NCBI GenBank assembly: GCA_041660205.1
Contig: JBAZWT010000006.1
Location: 1-64,000 of the forward strand
Source: Candidatus Babeliales bacterium
GTDB lineage: Bacteria; Babelota; Babeliae; Babelales; Chromulinivoraceae
Reading direction: 5' to 3'
Length of the DNA stretch: 64,000 nt
The notes beneath the pieces were generated by a model. The model had not been told where the DNA came from and did no database searches. It worked only from the letters and a program-made list of their open reading frames with translations. This document shows, in pieces, positions 1 through 9,000 of this stretch. A program made the translations under genes and the position numbers. The stretch's first letter is position 1; each line of letters starts with the position of its first letter.

Positions 1-1290
1 CCCTGCCAAGTTTGCCGGGCACAAGAAATAATCTTGCAGATCCATTTGTAATTTATTGTTATCAAACTTTCCAAATTCAAAAGCTGGACTAGCTTGTGAT
101 GGCATCATCAAAACATCAACTTTTGCAAAAGCTTTTGCAAAATCTTGACGAATTAGATCCTGTACCTTTTGCGCATTATGATAATATCTGCCTGCATATC
201 CAGCAGATAGCACATAATTTCCAATAAGCATTCGGACTTTTACTTCTTTACCAAAACCTTCACTACGGCTGTTAATGTACAGTTCTTGTAAGTCTTTTGC
301 ATCCTTGCTGCGATATCCATAACGAACACCGTCAAAGCGCGCTAAGTTTGATGCAGCTTCAGCACGACTAATAATAAAATAAGTCGCTGCACTGTATTCA
401 AGTGTTGGCAATTCAATTTCATGAACCGTTGCACCAGCAATTCTTAAAGTTTCAATTGCATCTTGTGTTAATTGTTTTACTTGAGGATCTAACCCTGGTG
501 TTTCAAAAGCTGTTTTTACAATTCCGATGCGAAGATTTTTTGGCAACGTTCCATCAAGCTGCGTGGTGTAATCTTTTTTTGTAAGTTCTTTTAATGTTGA
601 AGCATCTTTTGGATCATGACCCGCAATGGCTGAATAAACTAAAGCACTGTCATAAACAGTACGTGTTGCAATACCAACTTGATCAAGAGATGATGCATAC
701 GCAATCAATCCGTAACGAGAAACAGAACCATATGTTGGTTTAAAACCAACGATACCACAAAATGCTGCAGGATGACGAACTGATCCGCCCGTTTCACTTC
801 CAAGTGCCCATGGAACCATCCCAGCCGCTACAGCTGCAATCGAACCACCACTTGATCCTCCTGGCACACAGCTTAAATTCCAAGGATTTTTCGTTTTGAA
901 AAAAGCTGAAGTTTCTGTTGAACTTCCCATAGCAAATTCGTCTAGATTAGCTCGCCCTACGAGCAAAGCTCCTTCATTCTTTAAGCGCTCAATAACTGTT
1001 GCGTCGTATGTTGCACGATAATTTTCAAGCATTTTTGATGCACATGAAGTGATGCGACCTTGCTGACAAATATTATCTTTAATGATGCCGGGAATGCCGC
1101 TGAGAAGTCCACCTTGTTGCTGTTTTTCTAAGATCGATTTTTTATCGAAAATTTCAATTGCTGATTTTATTGAGTCATCATGTTGTTGAAATTTTTGCAG
1201 AAAAAATTCCAATAGTTCTGGTGATGAAAAACTTTTATTTTCTAAACCTTGTTTAAGTTCTTGAATCGTTGCAAACGATAGATCATTCAC
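1..1290 (-). CDS. gatA: Glu-tRNA(Gln)/Asp-tRNA(Asn) amidotransferase subunit A, C-terminus cut by window edge
   Basis: Amidase subunit of GatCAB, which converts mischarged Glu-tRNA(Gln) (or Asp-tRNA(Asn)) to the amidated form. About 430 of the usual 480 or so residues are visible; the frame runs open to base 1 and ends in CPANLAG, a conserved C-terminal stretch of the family. The amidase signature is present: the catalytic lysine in GIIKDN near residue 75 and the glycine/serine-rich PGGSSGGS loop that carries the Ser-cisSer pair. The start is a GTG at 1290, chosen because CAGGAG lies 7 bases upstream and the amphipathic N-terminal helix starts there. It follows gatC in the same direction, separated by a palindromic repeat, as expected for a gat operon. 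gatB is not in the window. Confidence 0.96.
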   Translation of the reverse strand, partial: MNDLSFATIQELKQGLENKSFSSPELLEFFLQKFQQHDDSIKSAIEIFDKKSILEKQQQGGLLSGIPGIIKDNICQQGRITSCASKMLENYRATYDATVIERLKNEGALLVGRANLDEFAMGSSTETSAFFKTKNPWNLSCVPGGSSGGSIAAVAAGMVPWALGSETGGSVRHPAAFCGIVGFKPTYGSVSRYGLIAYASSLDQVGIATRTVYDSALVYSAIAGHDPKDASTLKELTKKDYTTQLDGTLPKNLRIGIVKTAFETPGLDPQVKQLTQDAIETLRIAGATVHEIELPTLEYSAATYFIISRAEAASNLARFDGVRYGYRSKDAKDLQELYINSRSEGFGKEVKVRMLIGNYVLSAGYAGRYYHNAQKVQDLIRQDFAKAFAKVDVLMMPSQASPAFEFGKFDNNKLQMDLQDYFLCPANLAG

Positions 1291-1330
1291 GGGAAAGCTC
1301 CTGTTTTAAAGGAATGATGAAATTTTTATT

Positions 1331-1395
1331 ACTAAATCCCGGCGAAAGTCCGACGAAGCCTTGGCGAAGTCTGGAATCTAGTCCGGGATGACGAG
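1331..1395. repeat. Palindromic repeat element, intergenic copy
   Basis: GC-richer element between gatA and gatC. Its ends are inverted (ATCCCGG at 1336-1342 against CCGGGAT at 1383-1389) with an inner AAGCCTTGGCGAAG-type palindrome. Read on the minus strand it begins CTCGTCATCCCGGACTAGAT. It shares the core GTCATCCC / GGGATGACGAG with copies at 7588-7655, 11497-11535 and 23668-23706. It may fold into a stable hairpin in the gatC-gatA transcript. Confidence 0.75.
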
Positions 1396-1402
1396 ATTTA
1401 AA

Positions 1403-1687
1403 TTAATTATCTAAAAATTTAGGCACCACAAAGTAATTGTCTTCTTGCTGTGGAGCTTGCGCTAAAATGGGCGCAATGTCTGTTGGGATTACAACGTCTG
1501 CTCGATCGCAGTTAACATTTTTGCTTGATGGCATATCAACTTGCTGCTGTGCAATTTGCACAACGCGCTCAGCGTATGCTAAAACATCATTTAATTGCGC
1601 AATAATGCCGTCCAATTCATGTTCCTCAAAAGAAACTTTGGTTAACTCAGCTAATTTTCTTACTTCTTCTTTAGTTACTTTACTCAT
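1403..1687 (-). CDS. gatC: Glu-tRNA(Gln)/Asp-tRNA(Asn) amidotransferase subunit C
   Basis: Small subunit that wraps around and stabilises GatA in the GatCAB tRNA-dependent amidotransferase. The 94-residue length is typical. The N-terminal pattern VTKEEVRKLAELTKVSFEE and the C-terminal MPSSKNVNCDRAD segment match the family layout of an N-terminal helical pair followed by an extended C-terminal strap. Its ATG overlaps the end of the upstream transporter gene by 8 bases, so the two are translationally coupled. gatA follows after a 112-base gap holding a palindromic repeat. Confidence 0.95.
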   Translation of the reverse strand: MSKVTKEEVRKLAELTKVSFEEHELDGIIAQLNDVLAYAERVVQIAQQQVDMPSSKNVNCDRADVVIPTDIAPILAQAPQQEDNYFVVPKFLDN

Positions 1688-3095
1688 CGCAAACCACTTT
1701 CTCGTTTTGCTTTTTCCAATGTTTTTGTCTTAGTCTGAAAACGTACACAATGCTCATCAAACCATTTCCTATTAAAAATGCTGCATAGGTCACAAGCATT
1801 TTAGACACCAATGTTTTAAATGGAAACATGGCAATAATGTAGGTTGATGGAATGAAAAATCCAGCAATAATAGCTACCCTCGTGATCATCACTGTTTTAA
1901 CATCACCTGCACCACGCAAAGCTGCTGATAAAATCAGCTGTAGCAAATCTATTAAAATAAGGATACTCAATGCTGGAAAAATCGTTGCTACCAAATGACC
2001 AAATTCGCGATTTCGATCAAATAAATTTACAAACACATACGGCCACATAGAGCCAACAATCACAATAATCCCTACAAATAAAACAGCCATAATCACAACT
2101 CTTTTAATATTTGCATGAATATCTTTCCATCTACCGCCACCCACATCGTTACTTACTAAAAATGTAATAACTTGTGCAAAAGCTATTGCTGGTAAAAAGG
2201 CAAAACGCTCCATAAGTTTAACACTTGAAAACGCTGCTCCAGCCATTGGACCCATGTGTGACATACATGATCCAAGCCATGCATAGGCAAATGCTATCGA
2301 CACTTTATCGATAAGCACAGGTATTGAAAACATCAATAATTGTTTGATGCGACAAAATGAAATATTTTTCGTTAAAAAAGACAGGCCATATTTTTCATGA
2401 TTTTTTGTATAGGCCAGATAGATAAACATAATTACTGACATAGAAAGATATTGAGCCAGTGACGCAACAGCAGAACCGAGCAAACACATTTGTGGAAAGC
2501 CGTATGCACCAAAAATTAAAAGATAATCAACCAACACAAATATCACGCTACCTATAGCAAATACGACCATCGGTACAAAGGTGTTTTTTATCGCTCGTAG
2601 AAAACCGACTAAGGCAAAATAAATAAACATAAAAAATATAGATGCTGATTTAATCTGCAAGTACGGAATACCCTGATCAATCATATCAGGAGAAAAATTG
2701 TTGAAATGGCATATAGCTGAAACCATAAAATACAAGGTGACTGAAACAAGAGCTCCAACGCCAATAACGGTCCAGAAAGCATCAACAAATGCTTCACCAG
2801 CTTTTTTATACTCTTTAAGTCCGTTGTGATAACCAGCAACAATGACTGTTCCGATTGAAAGCCCTTCAGCTGCTTTTAAAAACATCGTTAAAAAATTATC
2901 AACGATACCAGATACTGCATAAAGATTTGTAGATTTTAGATTGCAAATAAAATAACAATCAATGCAATACGGAAGAAAATAAATGATGAGTGCTGTGATG
3001 CATTCAGGATAAAAGTAACGTAAAATTCTAGAGTATGATAGTCCGCCATCAGTTTGAAATAAAGCAGAAACTCGCGATGTAACACTCAGTTTCAT
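1680..3095 (-). CDS. MATE family efflux / MOP-superfamily transporter
   Basis: A 471-residue polytopic membrane protein with about 12 hydrophobic segments in two similar halves, the usual size and layout of multidrug and toxin extrusion (MATE, NorM/DinF-like) proteins. The first half has the family-like stretch YAVSGIVDNFLTMFLKAAEGLSIG, and the second half has LRGAGDVKTVMITR, matching the conserved ALRGAGDTK element. It probably exports cationic compounds using a sodium or proton gradient; the substrate cannot be told. It sits between rsmG (11-base gap) and gatC (8-base overlap) in a minus-strand operon. Confidence 0.88.
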   Translation of the reverse strand: MKLSVTSRVSALFQTDGGLSYSRILRYFYPECITALIIYFLPYCIDCYFICNLKSTNLYAVSGIVDNFLTMFLKAAEGLSIGTVIVAGYHNGLKEYKKAGEAFVDAFWTVIGVGALVSVTLYFMVSAICHFNNFSPDMIDQGIPYLQIKSASIFFMFIYFALVGFLRAIKNTFVPMVVFAIGSVIFVLVDYLLIFGAYGFPQMCLLGSAVASLAQYLSMSVIMFIYLAYTKNHEKYGLSFLTKNISFCRIKQLLMFSIPVLIDKVSIAFAYAWLGSCMSHMGPMAGAAFSSVKLMERFAFLPAIAFAQVITFLVSNDVGGGRWKDIHANIKRVVIMAVLFVGIIVIVGSMWPYVFVNLFDRNREFGHLVATIFPALSILILIDLLQLILSAALRGAGDVKTVMITRVAIIAGFFIPSTYIIAMFPFKTLVSKMLVTYAAFLIGNGLMSIVYVFRLRQKHWKKQNEKVVCDE

Positions 3096-3106
3096 ATGTC
3101 CCCAGT

Positions 3107-3772
3107 CTACATAAAAAGATTTTGTTGTGATTTATTTTTCATGAAGAAGCATAAACTTCGCTCCTTATCGCCCACCCCATACGACAAGCACTTATTAAGA
3201 TACTCTCTTTCTTGCCCTGTTGCTATCCATTTTTTTGAAGCCCAATAGACTAAACCGCTCTCTTGAAATTTTGACGAAGGCTTAAAAACTCGTATTAATT
3301 CATCAAGTTGCAACGACGCTCGCGCTACAAAAAGGTCTACGAAAACTTCTGACTTCCTTAAAAATGTTCGCCAATCATCGGTATGAATCGATACGTTGTT
3401 GAGTCCTAGCTGCGCAACAACAAGTCCTAAGAAATAAACTTTTTTATTGTTAACTTCTATTAAATGTACTTGAACTTCTGGACACATAATTGCTAGTGGA
3501 ATTCCTGGAAATCCACCTCCAGATCCGACATCTGCCAGCGACTGAATCTTTTTCATGTCATAAAAAAGTATGAGCGAGAGTGAGTCGTAAAAATGATCTA
3601 AAATTATCTCACGCACTCCTGTGATTGCCGTGATGTTATATTTTTGATTTTCTTGAACAATCAAATCAAAATATTGTTTAAACTGCTGTGCTTGATGCTC
3701 GTTGATAGAAAACTTTTCAACAAAGCTGTTCCAAATAATTTGTTCTTCTAAGTCGACAAAGTATGACGTCAT
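3107..3772 (-). CDS. rsmG: 16S rRNA (guanine-527-N7)-methyltransferase
   Basis: SAM-dependent methyltransferase of the RsmG/GidB family, which makes m7G527 in 16S rRNA. The 221-residue length is normal. Motif I DVGSGGGFPGIPLAI sits near residue 82, and the N-terminal region has the family-like YFDLIVQENQKYNITAITG segment. The acidic strand end HLIEVNNKK gives the usual SAM ribose contact. It is the first gene of the minus-strand run rsmG, MATE transporter, gatC, gatA. The start ATG has no obvious Shine-Dalgarno sequence. Confidence 0.95.
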   Translation of the reverse strand: MTSYFVDLEEQIIWNSFVEKFSINEHQAQQFKQYFDLIVQENQKYNITAITGVREIILDHFYDSLSLILFYDMKKIQSLADVGSGGGFPGIPLAIMCPEVQVHLIEVNNKKVYFLGLVVAQLGLNNVSIHTDDWRTFLRKSEVFVDLFVARASLQLDELIRVFKPSSKFQESGLVYWASKKWIATGQEREYLNKCLSYGVGDKERSLCFFMKNKSQQNLFM

Positions 3773-3866
3773 GATTTATTTTTAATCCTTAAACCTGCAA
3801 CTTAATCATAAAACTATAGTTTTTTGCTTTGTAGATATGGTACCATATCAAAAAAAGGAGATAAAG

Positions 3867-4604
3867 ATGAAATGTTTAACCAAACTCTTACTTTTAATCA
3901 CCCTGATCAGTATTCCACACTCCCAAAGCGCTCTTGATCAAGTAATAACGTTTTTTCTACAGAAATATCCTTACGTTAAAGCTCCATCAAACAATCACAA
4001 AGAATTGCAGAAACTTTCAAAAAAAGTTCAACAGCCAGGTTACCTTTCTGGTAAAATAGTCCAAGCACATAAAAGACAATTTGGAGTTCCTGGAGTCATG
4101 TGTATGTACGCTGGGCATGTTGCTTTAAGCGACAATAACGGCCAAATTATTTTTCCTCGTCTTCCTCAGCAAGAACCAAAGACTTACTTTTTAATTACTA
4201 AAGCAATAAAAGCTGCTTACATGATTGCGCCAGGAACTGTTCACAATTGGATGATTGACCCAAAGCATCACTCGCAAATGTATCTGGTCCAACTCAAACA
4301 AGATGATAAAACAAAATTATATTATTTTGAAACCTCAGAAGTAGATTTGCCAAAAGATAACAACATACCTCTCAACACAATTATCATTATTGCCGATCCA
4401 GAAAATATCTTGATACCTACAGGCGCAACATTTACCGACTACAGCCCAAATTTAACATTGCCAACTGTCTATATCAAAAAAGAATTTTGCTTCGTGTACA
4501 ACTCGTTTTACACCCTTGCTATCAAGCAATACTTTGAGCAAACAGCTTCAAGTTTCCAGCTAGAAGCTTTAACGGTTTCAATGATTCAACAACCAAACGG
4601 TTAG
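3867..4604 (+). CDS. Exported protein of unknown function
   Basis: A 245-residue protein I do not recognise. The ATG at 3867 is preferred over an upstream in-frame ATG at 3837 because AAAAGGAG lies 6 bases before it and it yields a clean signal peptide, MKCLTKLLLLITLISIPHSQSA, probably cleaved after QSA. The mature part is a mixed alpha/beta domain with several histidines, for example AGHVALS, HNWMIDPKHHSQMY. No catalytic pattern can be assigned. It is the only plus-strand gene in the first 22 kb and is followed by a strong hairpin terminator shared with the convergent gene. Confidence 0.7.
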   Translation: MKCLTKLLLLITLISIPHSQSALDQVITFFLQKYPYVKAPSNNHKELQKLSKKVQQPGYLSGKIVQAHKRQFGVPGVMCMYAGHVALSDNNGQIIFPRLPQQEPKTYFLITKAIKAAYMIAPGTVHNWMIDPKHHSQMYLVQLKQDDKTKLYYFETSEVDLPKDNNIPLNTIIIIADPENILIPTGATFTDYSPNLTLPTVYIKKEFCFVYNSFYTLAIKQYFEQTASSFQLEALTVSMIQQPNG

Positions 4605-4631
4605 CGACTGAATGGTTAATTTTTTAAAGGT

Positions 4632-4672
4632 AAAAAGAAAGAGCAGGATTAAAACACCTGCTCTTTCTTTTT
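4632..4672. terminator. Bidirectional Rho-independent terminator
   Basis: A 16-bp perfect stem (4632-4647 with 4657-4672) with core AGAGCAGG / CCTGCTCT and a 9-base loop. It is flanked by A and T runs, so both strands get a U-tract. It lies between the convergent exported-protein genes ending at 4604 (plus) and 4759 (minus). Confidence 0.9.
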
Positions 4673-4758
4673 ATTCAAGTTAATAATTAAGAACTAATTT
4701 CATCCTATGCATGGTGATTGAGATAAACCGCCACAGTTTGAATTTTAATTACTACTAA

Positions 4759-5943
4759 TTATGCTTTTGGCGCTGGTCCTGTTAGTGTGAAAATTGCTGG
4801 GTAAGATGTATATTCGATAGCTGTAGATGATGCTACTCCATAGTCAACACCGCTAGTCACAGTAGCTTTTGCACCAGCTATTGCTCTAGAAAGAGGAATA
4901 TGCTTCACTCCCAATAAATTATCACTTGAATCATATACAAACAAATAAGGATCTATCGTTTCTGCTTTACCCAAATGAGGAACAAAATTACCGGCTAAAT
5001 CAAAAGCAAGAGGAAGAAACTTAATACCTTTTGACCAATCGATCTGCGCAACTAATTTTGTCAAATCAGCAGCAATTGGTCCATTGCTATTCCATGGATT
5101 ACTAAAAAAAGCAAATCCACCGAATCTACCAAGAAGAAAATTTAAATATGCTGGATAATTTCCAGACTCTGAAAGCTTAGAAAAGGTTGCTGATTGCGTT
5201 CCTATTGTAGTACCAGATAATGCTTTTCGTAGTCCACTTAATGTTTTATGTTTTTTCAAAGCTGCTAAAGAAGTTGGGGACTGTTTTATACTTGCTGAAG
5301 GTCCAACAAGTGTGAAAACTGCTGGGTAATGTGTATATTCAATAGCTGAATTAGATGATGCTACTCCATAATCAACACCGCTAGTCACAGTAGCCTCTTT
5401 ACCTTTTGTCGCTCTAGAAATAGGAAGATGCTTCACTCCCAATAAATTATCACTTGAATCATATACAAACAAATAAGGATCTATCGTTTCTGCTTTACCC
5501 AAATGAGGAACAAAATTACCGGCTGAATCAAAAGCGAGAGGAAGAAATTTAATACCTTTTGACCAATCGACCTGCGCAACTAATTTTGTCAAATCAGCAG
5601 CAATTGGTCCATTGCTATTCCATGGATTACTAAAAAAAGCAAATCCACCGAATCTACCAAGAAGAAAATTTAAATATTCTGGATAATTTCCAGACACTGA
5701 AAGCTTAGAAAAGTTTGCTGATTGCGTTCCTATTGTAGTACCAGATAATGCTTTTTGTAGTCCACTTAATGTTTTATGTTGTGCCAAAGCTGCCAAAGAA
5801 GTTGAAGACTGTTTTGTAGGTGCTGGAAATTCTGCCTTAGCAAATTTAACAACATTTACAATATTCCAAAGCTGCTGCGACGCAGTTACTTGCAAGCCAG
5901 TGAAGGCTGCTAAAATAATTATTAATTTTGATCGGTTTTTCAT
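4759..5943 (-). CDS. Exported protein with two near-identical ~175-residue repeat domains
   Basis: A 394-residue protein of unknown family. The N-terminus is a signal peptide (MKNRSKLIIILAAFTGLQVTA) preceded by AAAGGAG. The rest is a tandem duplication of one domain, residues about 45-215 and 220-390. Each copy has SLAAL..HKTLSGL, GNYPxYLNFLLGRFGGFAFF, NPWNSNGPIAADLTKLVAQ, DWSKGIKFLPLAFD, GKAETIDPYLFVYDS, SGVDYGVASS and YPAxFTLxGP. The same domain recurs in the protein at 12788-14203. The beta-rich pattern with aromatic and Gly-Phe motifs suggests a secreted or surface domain. The function is unknown and may involve host contact, which is speculation. Confidence 0.75.
   Translation of the reverse strand: MKNRSKLIIILAAFTGLQVTASQQLWNIVNVVKFAKAEFPAPTKQSSTSLAALAQHKTLSGLQKALSGTTIGTQSANFSKLSVSGNYPEYLNFLLGRFGGFAFFSNPWNSNGPIAADLTKLVAQVDWSKGIKFLPLAFDSAGNFVPHLGKAETIDPYLFVYDSSDNLLGVKHLPISRATKGKEATVTSGVDYGVASSNSAIEYTHYPAVFTLVGPSASIKQSPTSLAALKKHKTLSGLRKALSGTTIGTQSATFSKLSESGNYPAYLNFLLGRFGGFAFFSNPWNSNGPIAADLTKLVAQIDWSKGIKFLPLAFDLAGNFVPHLGKAETIDPYLFVYDSSDNLLGVKHIPLSRAIAGAKATVTSGVDYGVASSTAIEYTSYPAIFTLTGPAPKA
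4771..5820 (-). repeat. Tandem intragenic duplication, period about 525 bp
   Basis: Two DNA copies, roughly 4771-5295 and 5296-5820, remain nearly identical over long stretches such as the segments at 4910-4990 and 5440-5520. Differences are scattered substitutions, so the duplication is recent or is kept homogeneous by gene conversion. Confidence 0.8.
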
Positions 5944-6000
5944 AAAAAACTCCTTTAATGATTAAACTTTTACTTGATTTTTATACTCAACAAACTAAAA

Positions 6001-6009
6001 TCACCTCCT
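6001..6009 (-). promoter_or_regulatory. Perfect Shine-Dalgarno sequence with no normal gene behind it
   Basis: AGGAGGTGA on the minus strand fully matches the complement of the 16S rRNA 3' end. It lies between the large exported-protein gene and the repeat-domain gene starting at 5943. It precedes only a possible 6-codon ORF (TTG AGT ATA AAA ATC AAG stop). The next gene has its own AAAGGAG. It could serve a leader peptide or a ribosome standby site. Confidence 0.4.
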
Positions 6010-6021
6010 GTATTTTATAAA

Positions 6022-9000
6022 TTAACCAACATATGCCGAGGACGGATTTTGCAAGCTTGATGCTTCTTTTTGCTCTGCATCAAAAAATTCTTTCGTTTTA
6101 GTTTCAAGATCAGTTGAAGTCTCGGTTGCTGTCGCTCCTAAATAATCTTCCATATATATATTTTGCACAATGGTAATCAAGAGATTAAACCATGCCACCA
6201 TAGATCCTGGATCAGATAAGAAATTTTGATAAATATCAGGAGCGCTCAAAAGAATTTTTTCTTTAAGACCCACTTGAGCAAATGGAATTGAGGCAATTGT
6301 TACCGTAGACTGTGGAATTAAATTTTTTAATTTTAAATAAGTTAAAAGTTTTTGATTATCTGACGTATTTGCTTTTTTACTTGCTGGCTGAGCGGCTGGA
6401 ACCACTACTAATTTTTCAAAATTTTGAGCCAACTGTTGATAAATCATTGCAGCATTTAACAATAAATTTTGAACTGAGTTATAACCATCTTGCTCAGCAG
6501 GATCAATAAGCGCACCATTTTGTTCAAAGCTTTGATAATCTTGCAATAATTGTGAAAATGATACATTTGTTGCCTGACCTGAATGCGACGTATACGAAAT
6601 TCCATTATTTTTCACCGAGAAATAAAGTTCAATGTTTTGATCACATCCTAAAAAATATGCGTTATTAATGTGATCTTGCATTGCCGCTGCATTGGTCCCG
6701 TCTCCCATTGCAGTATATTTTTTCTGAGCAGCAATAAAATCTTGCGCTGCAGCCATATAATGAATTTGTTGGAATTTCGGAAACAGTGACTGCATGTAGT
6801 GAGCACTCAGACATTGATTTCCTGCTGCAACAAACAGATCAACAATATCTTTATTTATCTTAGCGATTTGCGCAGCGTCTTTGACTTGATCTAGCTCTAC
6901 ACCCCACTGCAAATACGCAGTATTAATATCAGAAAGCAGATTGTTATATTCAACTGAAAAAGGATCTCCAACCAAACATTGTTTCATAAACGTAATCAAA
7001 GTTTGATACAGTCCGATATAAACTTCTTGTACTGCCTGAGCTTTTACCATACTTTCAGCCTGTTTAAAATATGCTTGAGCACTTTGGCCTTGAGCTGCTA
7101 AAAGAGATTGAGCTCGCAAAACACCTTTTTTTACCTGTGAGTACATAGTGGTAAAATCTTCTGGCAATTGAACAGTGGTAACTCCGTTATGGGTAACTCC
7201 GTTAGGGGTAACTCCGTTATGAGCAACACCCTTTGCTTGAGCTGCTACTGTTTTTGCATCCGCAGTTTTTGTAACCACGGTTTTTTCAACCACATTGGCA
7301 CCTATCTTCTTTAAAATCTGAGCCATGATTATCTGCGCTTGATCAATTTCTTGCTGAGCTGCGCTTGCGTAACAATACGCTACATCTTCAAGCATCATCG
7401 ATGCTGCTCGTATATCATTTCCAGGAACATAATTACTTCCCGCTAAAGAAATAAGCTGTGAGCCTGGTTGAAACAGCATCTGCGCTCCTAAAAAATAATC
7501 TGCCGCTAGAGGTGCAGAATTATACAGTGGCGTTACTGCGTTAATGGGCGCTTTATACATTATGATGATTAATGAAGTTTCATTACTGGATCCCTGGATT
7601 AGGTCTACGCCAAGGCTACGCCCCACAGGCGAGCCTAGGGATGACGAGGAGGATGGCGTTGAACTCGTAACTTGTACGGCCATTTGAGAACTAGTTTTAA
7701 AGCCTTTCAAATAATCATTAACCTGCTGCAAAGCTTGCATAGCTATTGATTGGTTCACCTCTGAAATATTTGCAACAGTTTTTAATTGATAATCAATAAA
7801 ACAATCAGAAAATTGAACACTTTGATCTGCAACTACCTGACTGACCAAATATGCTTTAAAAATCTGCATTACATCTTTTTTCTGAGCTGCGCTTAACGTA
7901 GAAACAAGCTTACTTGGCGCAACTGATTGCAAAGACTCTGGTAAAGCATTAAGCCCTAATAAATTTATATCAATGGTCGGAGTTTGATACGCACTAACCA
8001 CATACGAGGTCGGCACGTTAGTTAATGCTCCTAAAGACTGCGCTGCTACGGTAGATATCGTTGATACCAGTGAACTTGCAGTAAATAAAGTTGTCGCTAA
8101 AAAATATTTTCTTCTGATGTTTTGCTCGTCTGCAGGAGTAACAGATGGAGCACTAAGTAGTTTTAAATAAACATTTTGCATATTTTTATACTGCTTTGCC
8201 GCAGTAGTAAAATCACCTGTTTTTTTTGCTGTAATTGCCTGCTCAAGATCAGACTCACCTTGAGCTTGTAAATCTTTAATCTGACCTACAGATAATTCTA
8301 CTGTTGGAGGTTGTTCGTATTTTCCAACTTGAGCTATTGCAGCAGCAACGGTAGAAACTACTCCACTGCGCATTAAAAACTGTGCTGAAAATTGAATCCA
8401 TGTTACCTGCCCGGCGAAGCCTGGGTTACTGCCTTTGGCTAAAATATCTGGTAAGAAAGCCACGTATTGGCCAATGTTTTCATTTTTTTCAAACAAACTA
8501 TCCAAGTGACTTGCGTAGGTCATAGCGCTTTTTATATCTTTTTGATCTTTTGACGCTATCGCTTGAATTATAAATTTTAGAAGTTGCGATAATGTTTCAA
8601 TTGCTTCTTTAGCGTCAGTCAAAAGTGCCATACTCACATTCGAAGCATTATTATTTGCAACGCCTGTCATAACACCTTCAAGCAATGGAAGTAACGCTAA
8701 AGCTGGGCTCAGTGAATTTGGCGCAGACTGACACAAATCAGCAAGATTTTGTAGTGCTTGCACAGCGTCTTTGGTCGCAACAGATGATTTTGTTTGCAAA
8801 AAAGATTGAACTGTTGAAAATGTCGGTTGCTTGGAAGCTGTAGGGCCGATTAAAAATAAATCCCAAACCAACTGTAACATTCTTAGCTGCATATCAATGT
8901 CATTAATACTATTTTGAGCTTGAATACACTTGTTGTAACCTGTCCCGTCTTGAGCTGCTTCATACGCTGTAGCTGCTGAGTCGTAACTGGTAAGAACTTG

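Noticed and set aside
6001..6010. Plus strand TCACCTCCT as a fragment of the 16S rRNA 3' end
   Set aside because: The flanks on either side do not resemble rRNA; the minus-strand reading as a Shine-Dalgarno site is simpler.
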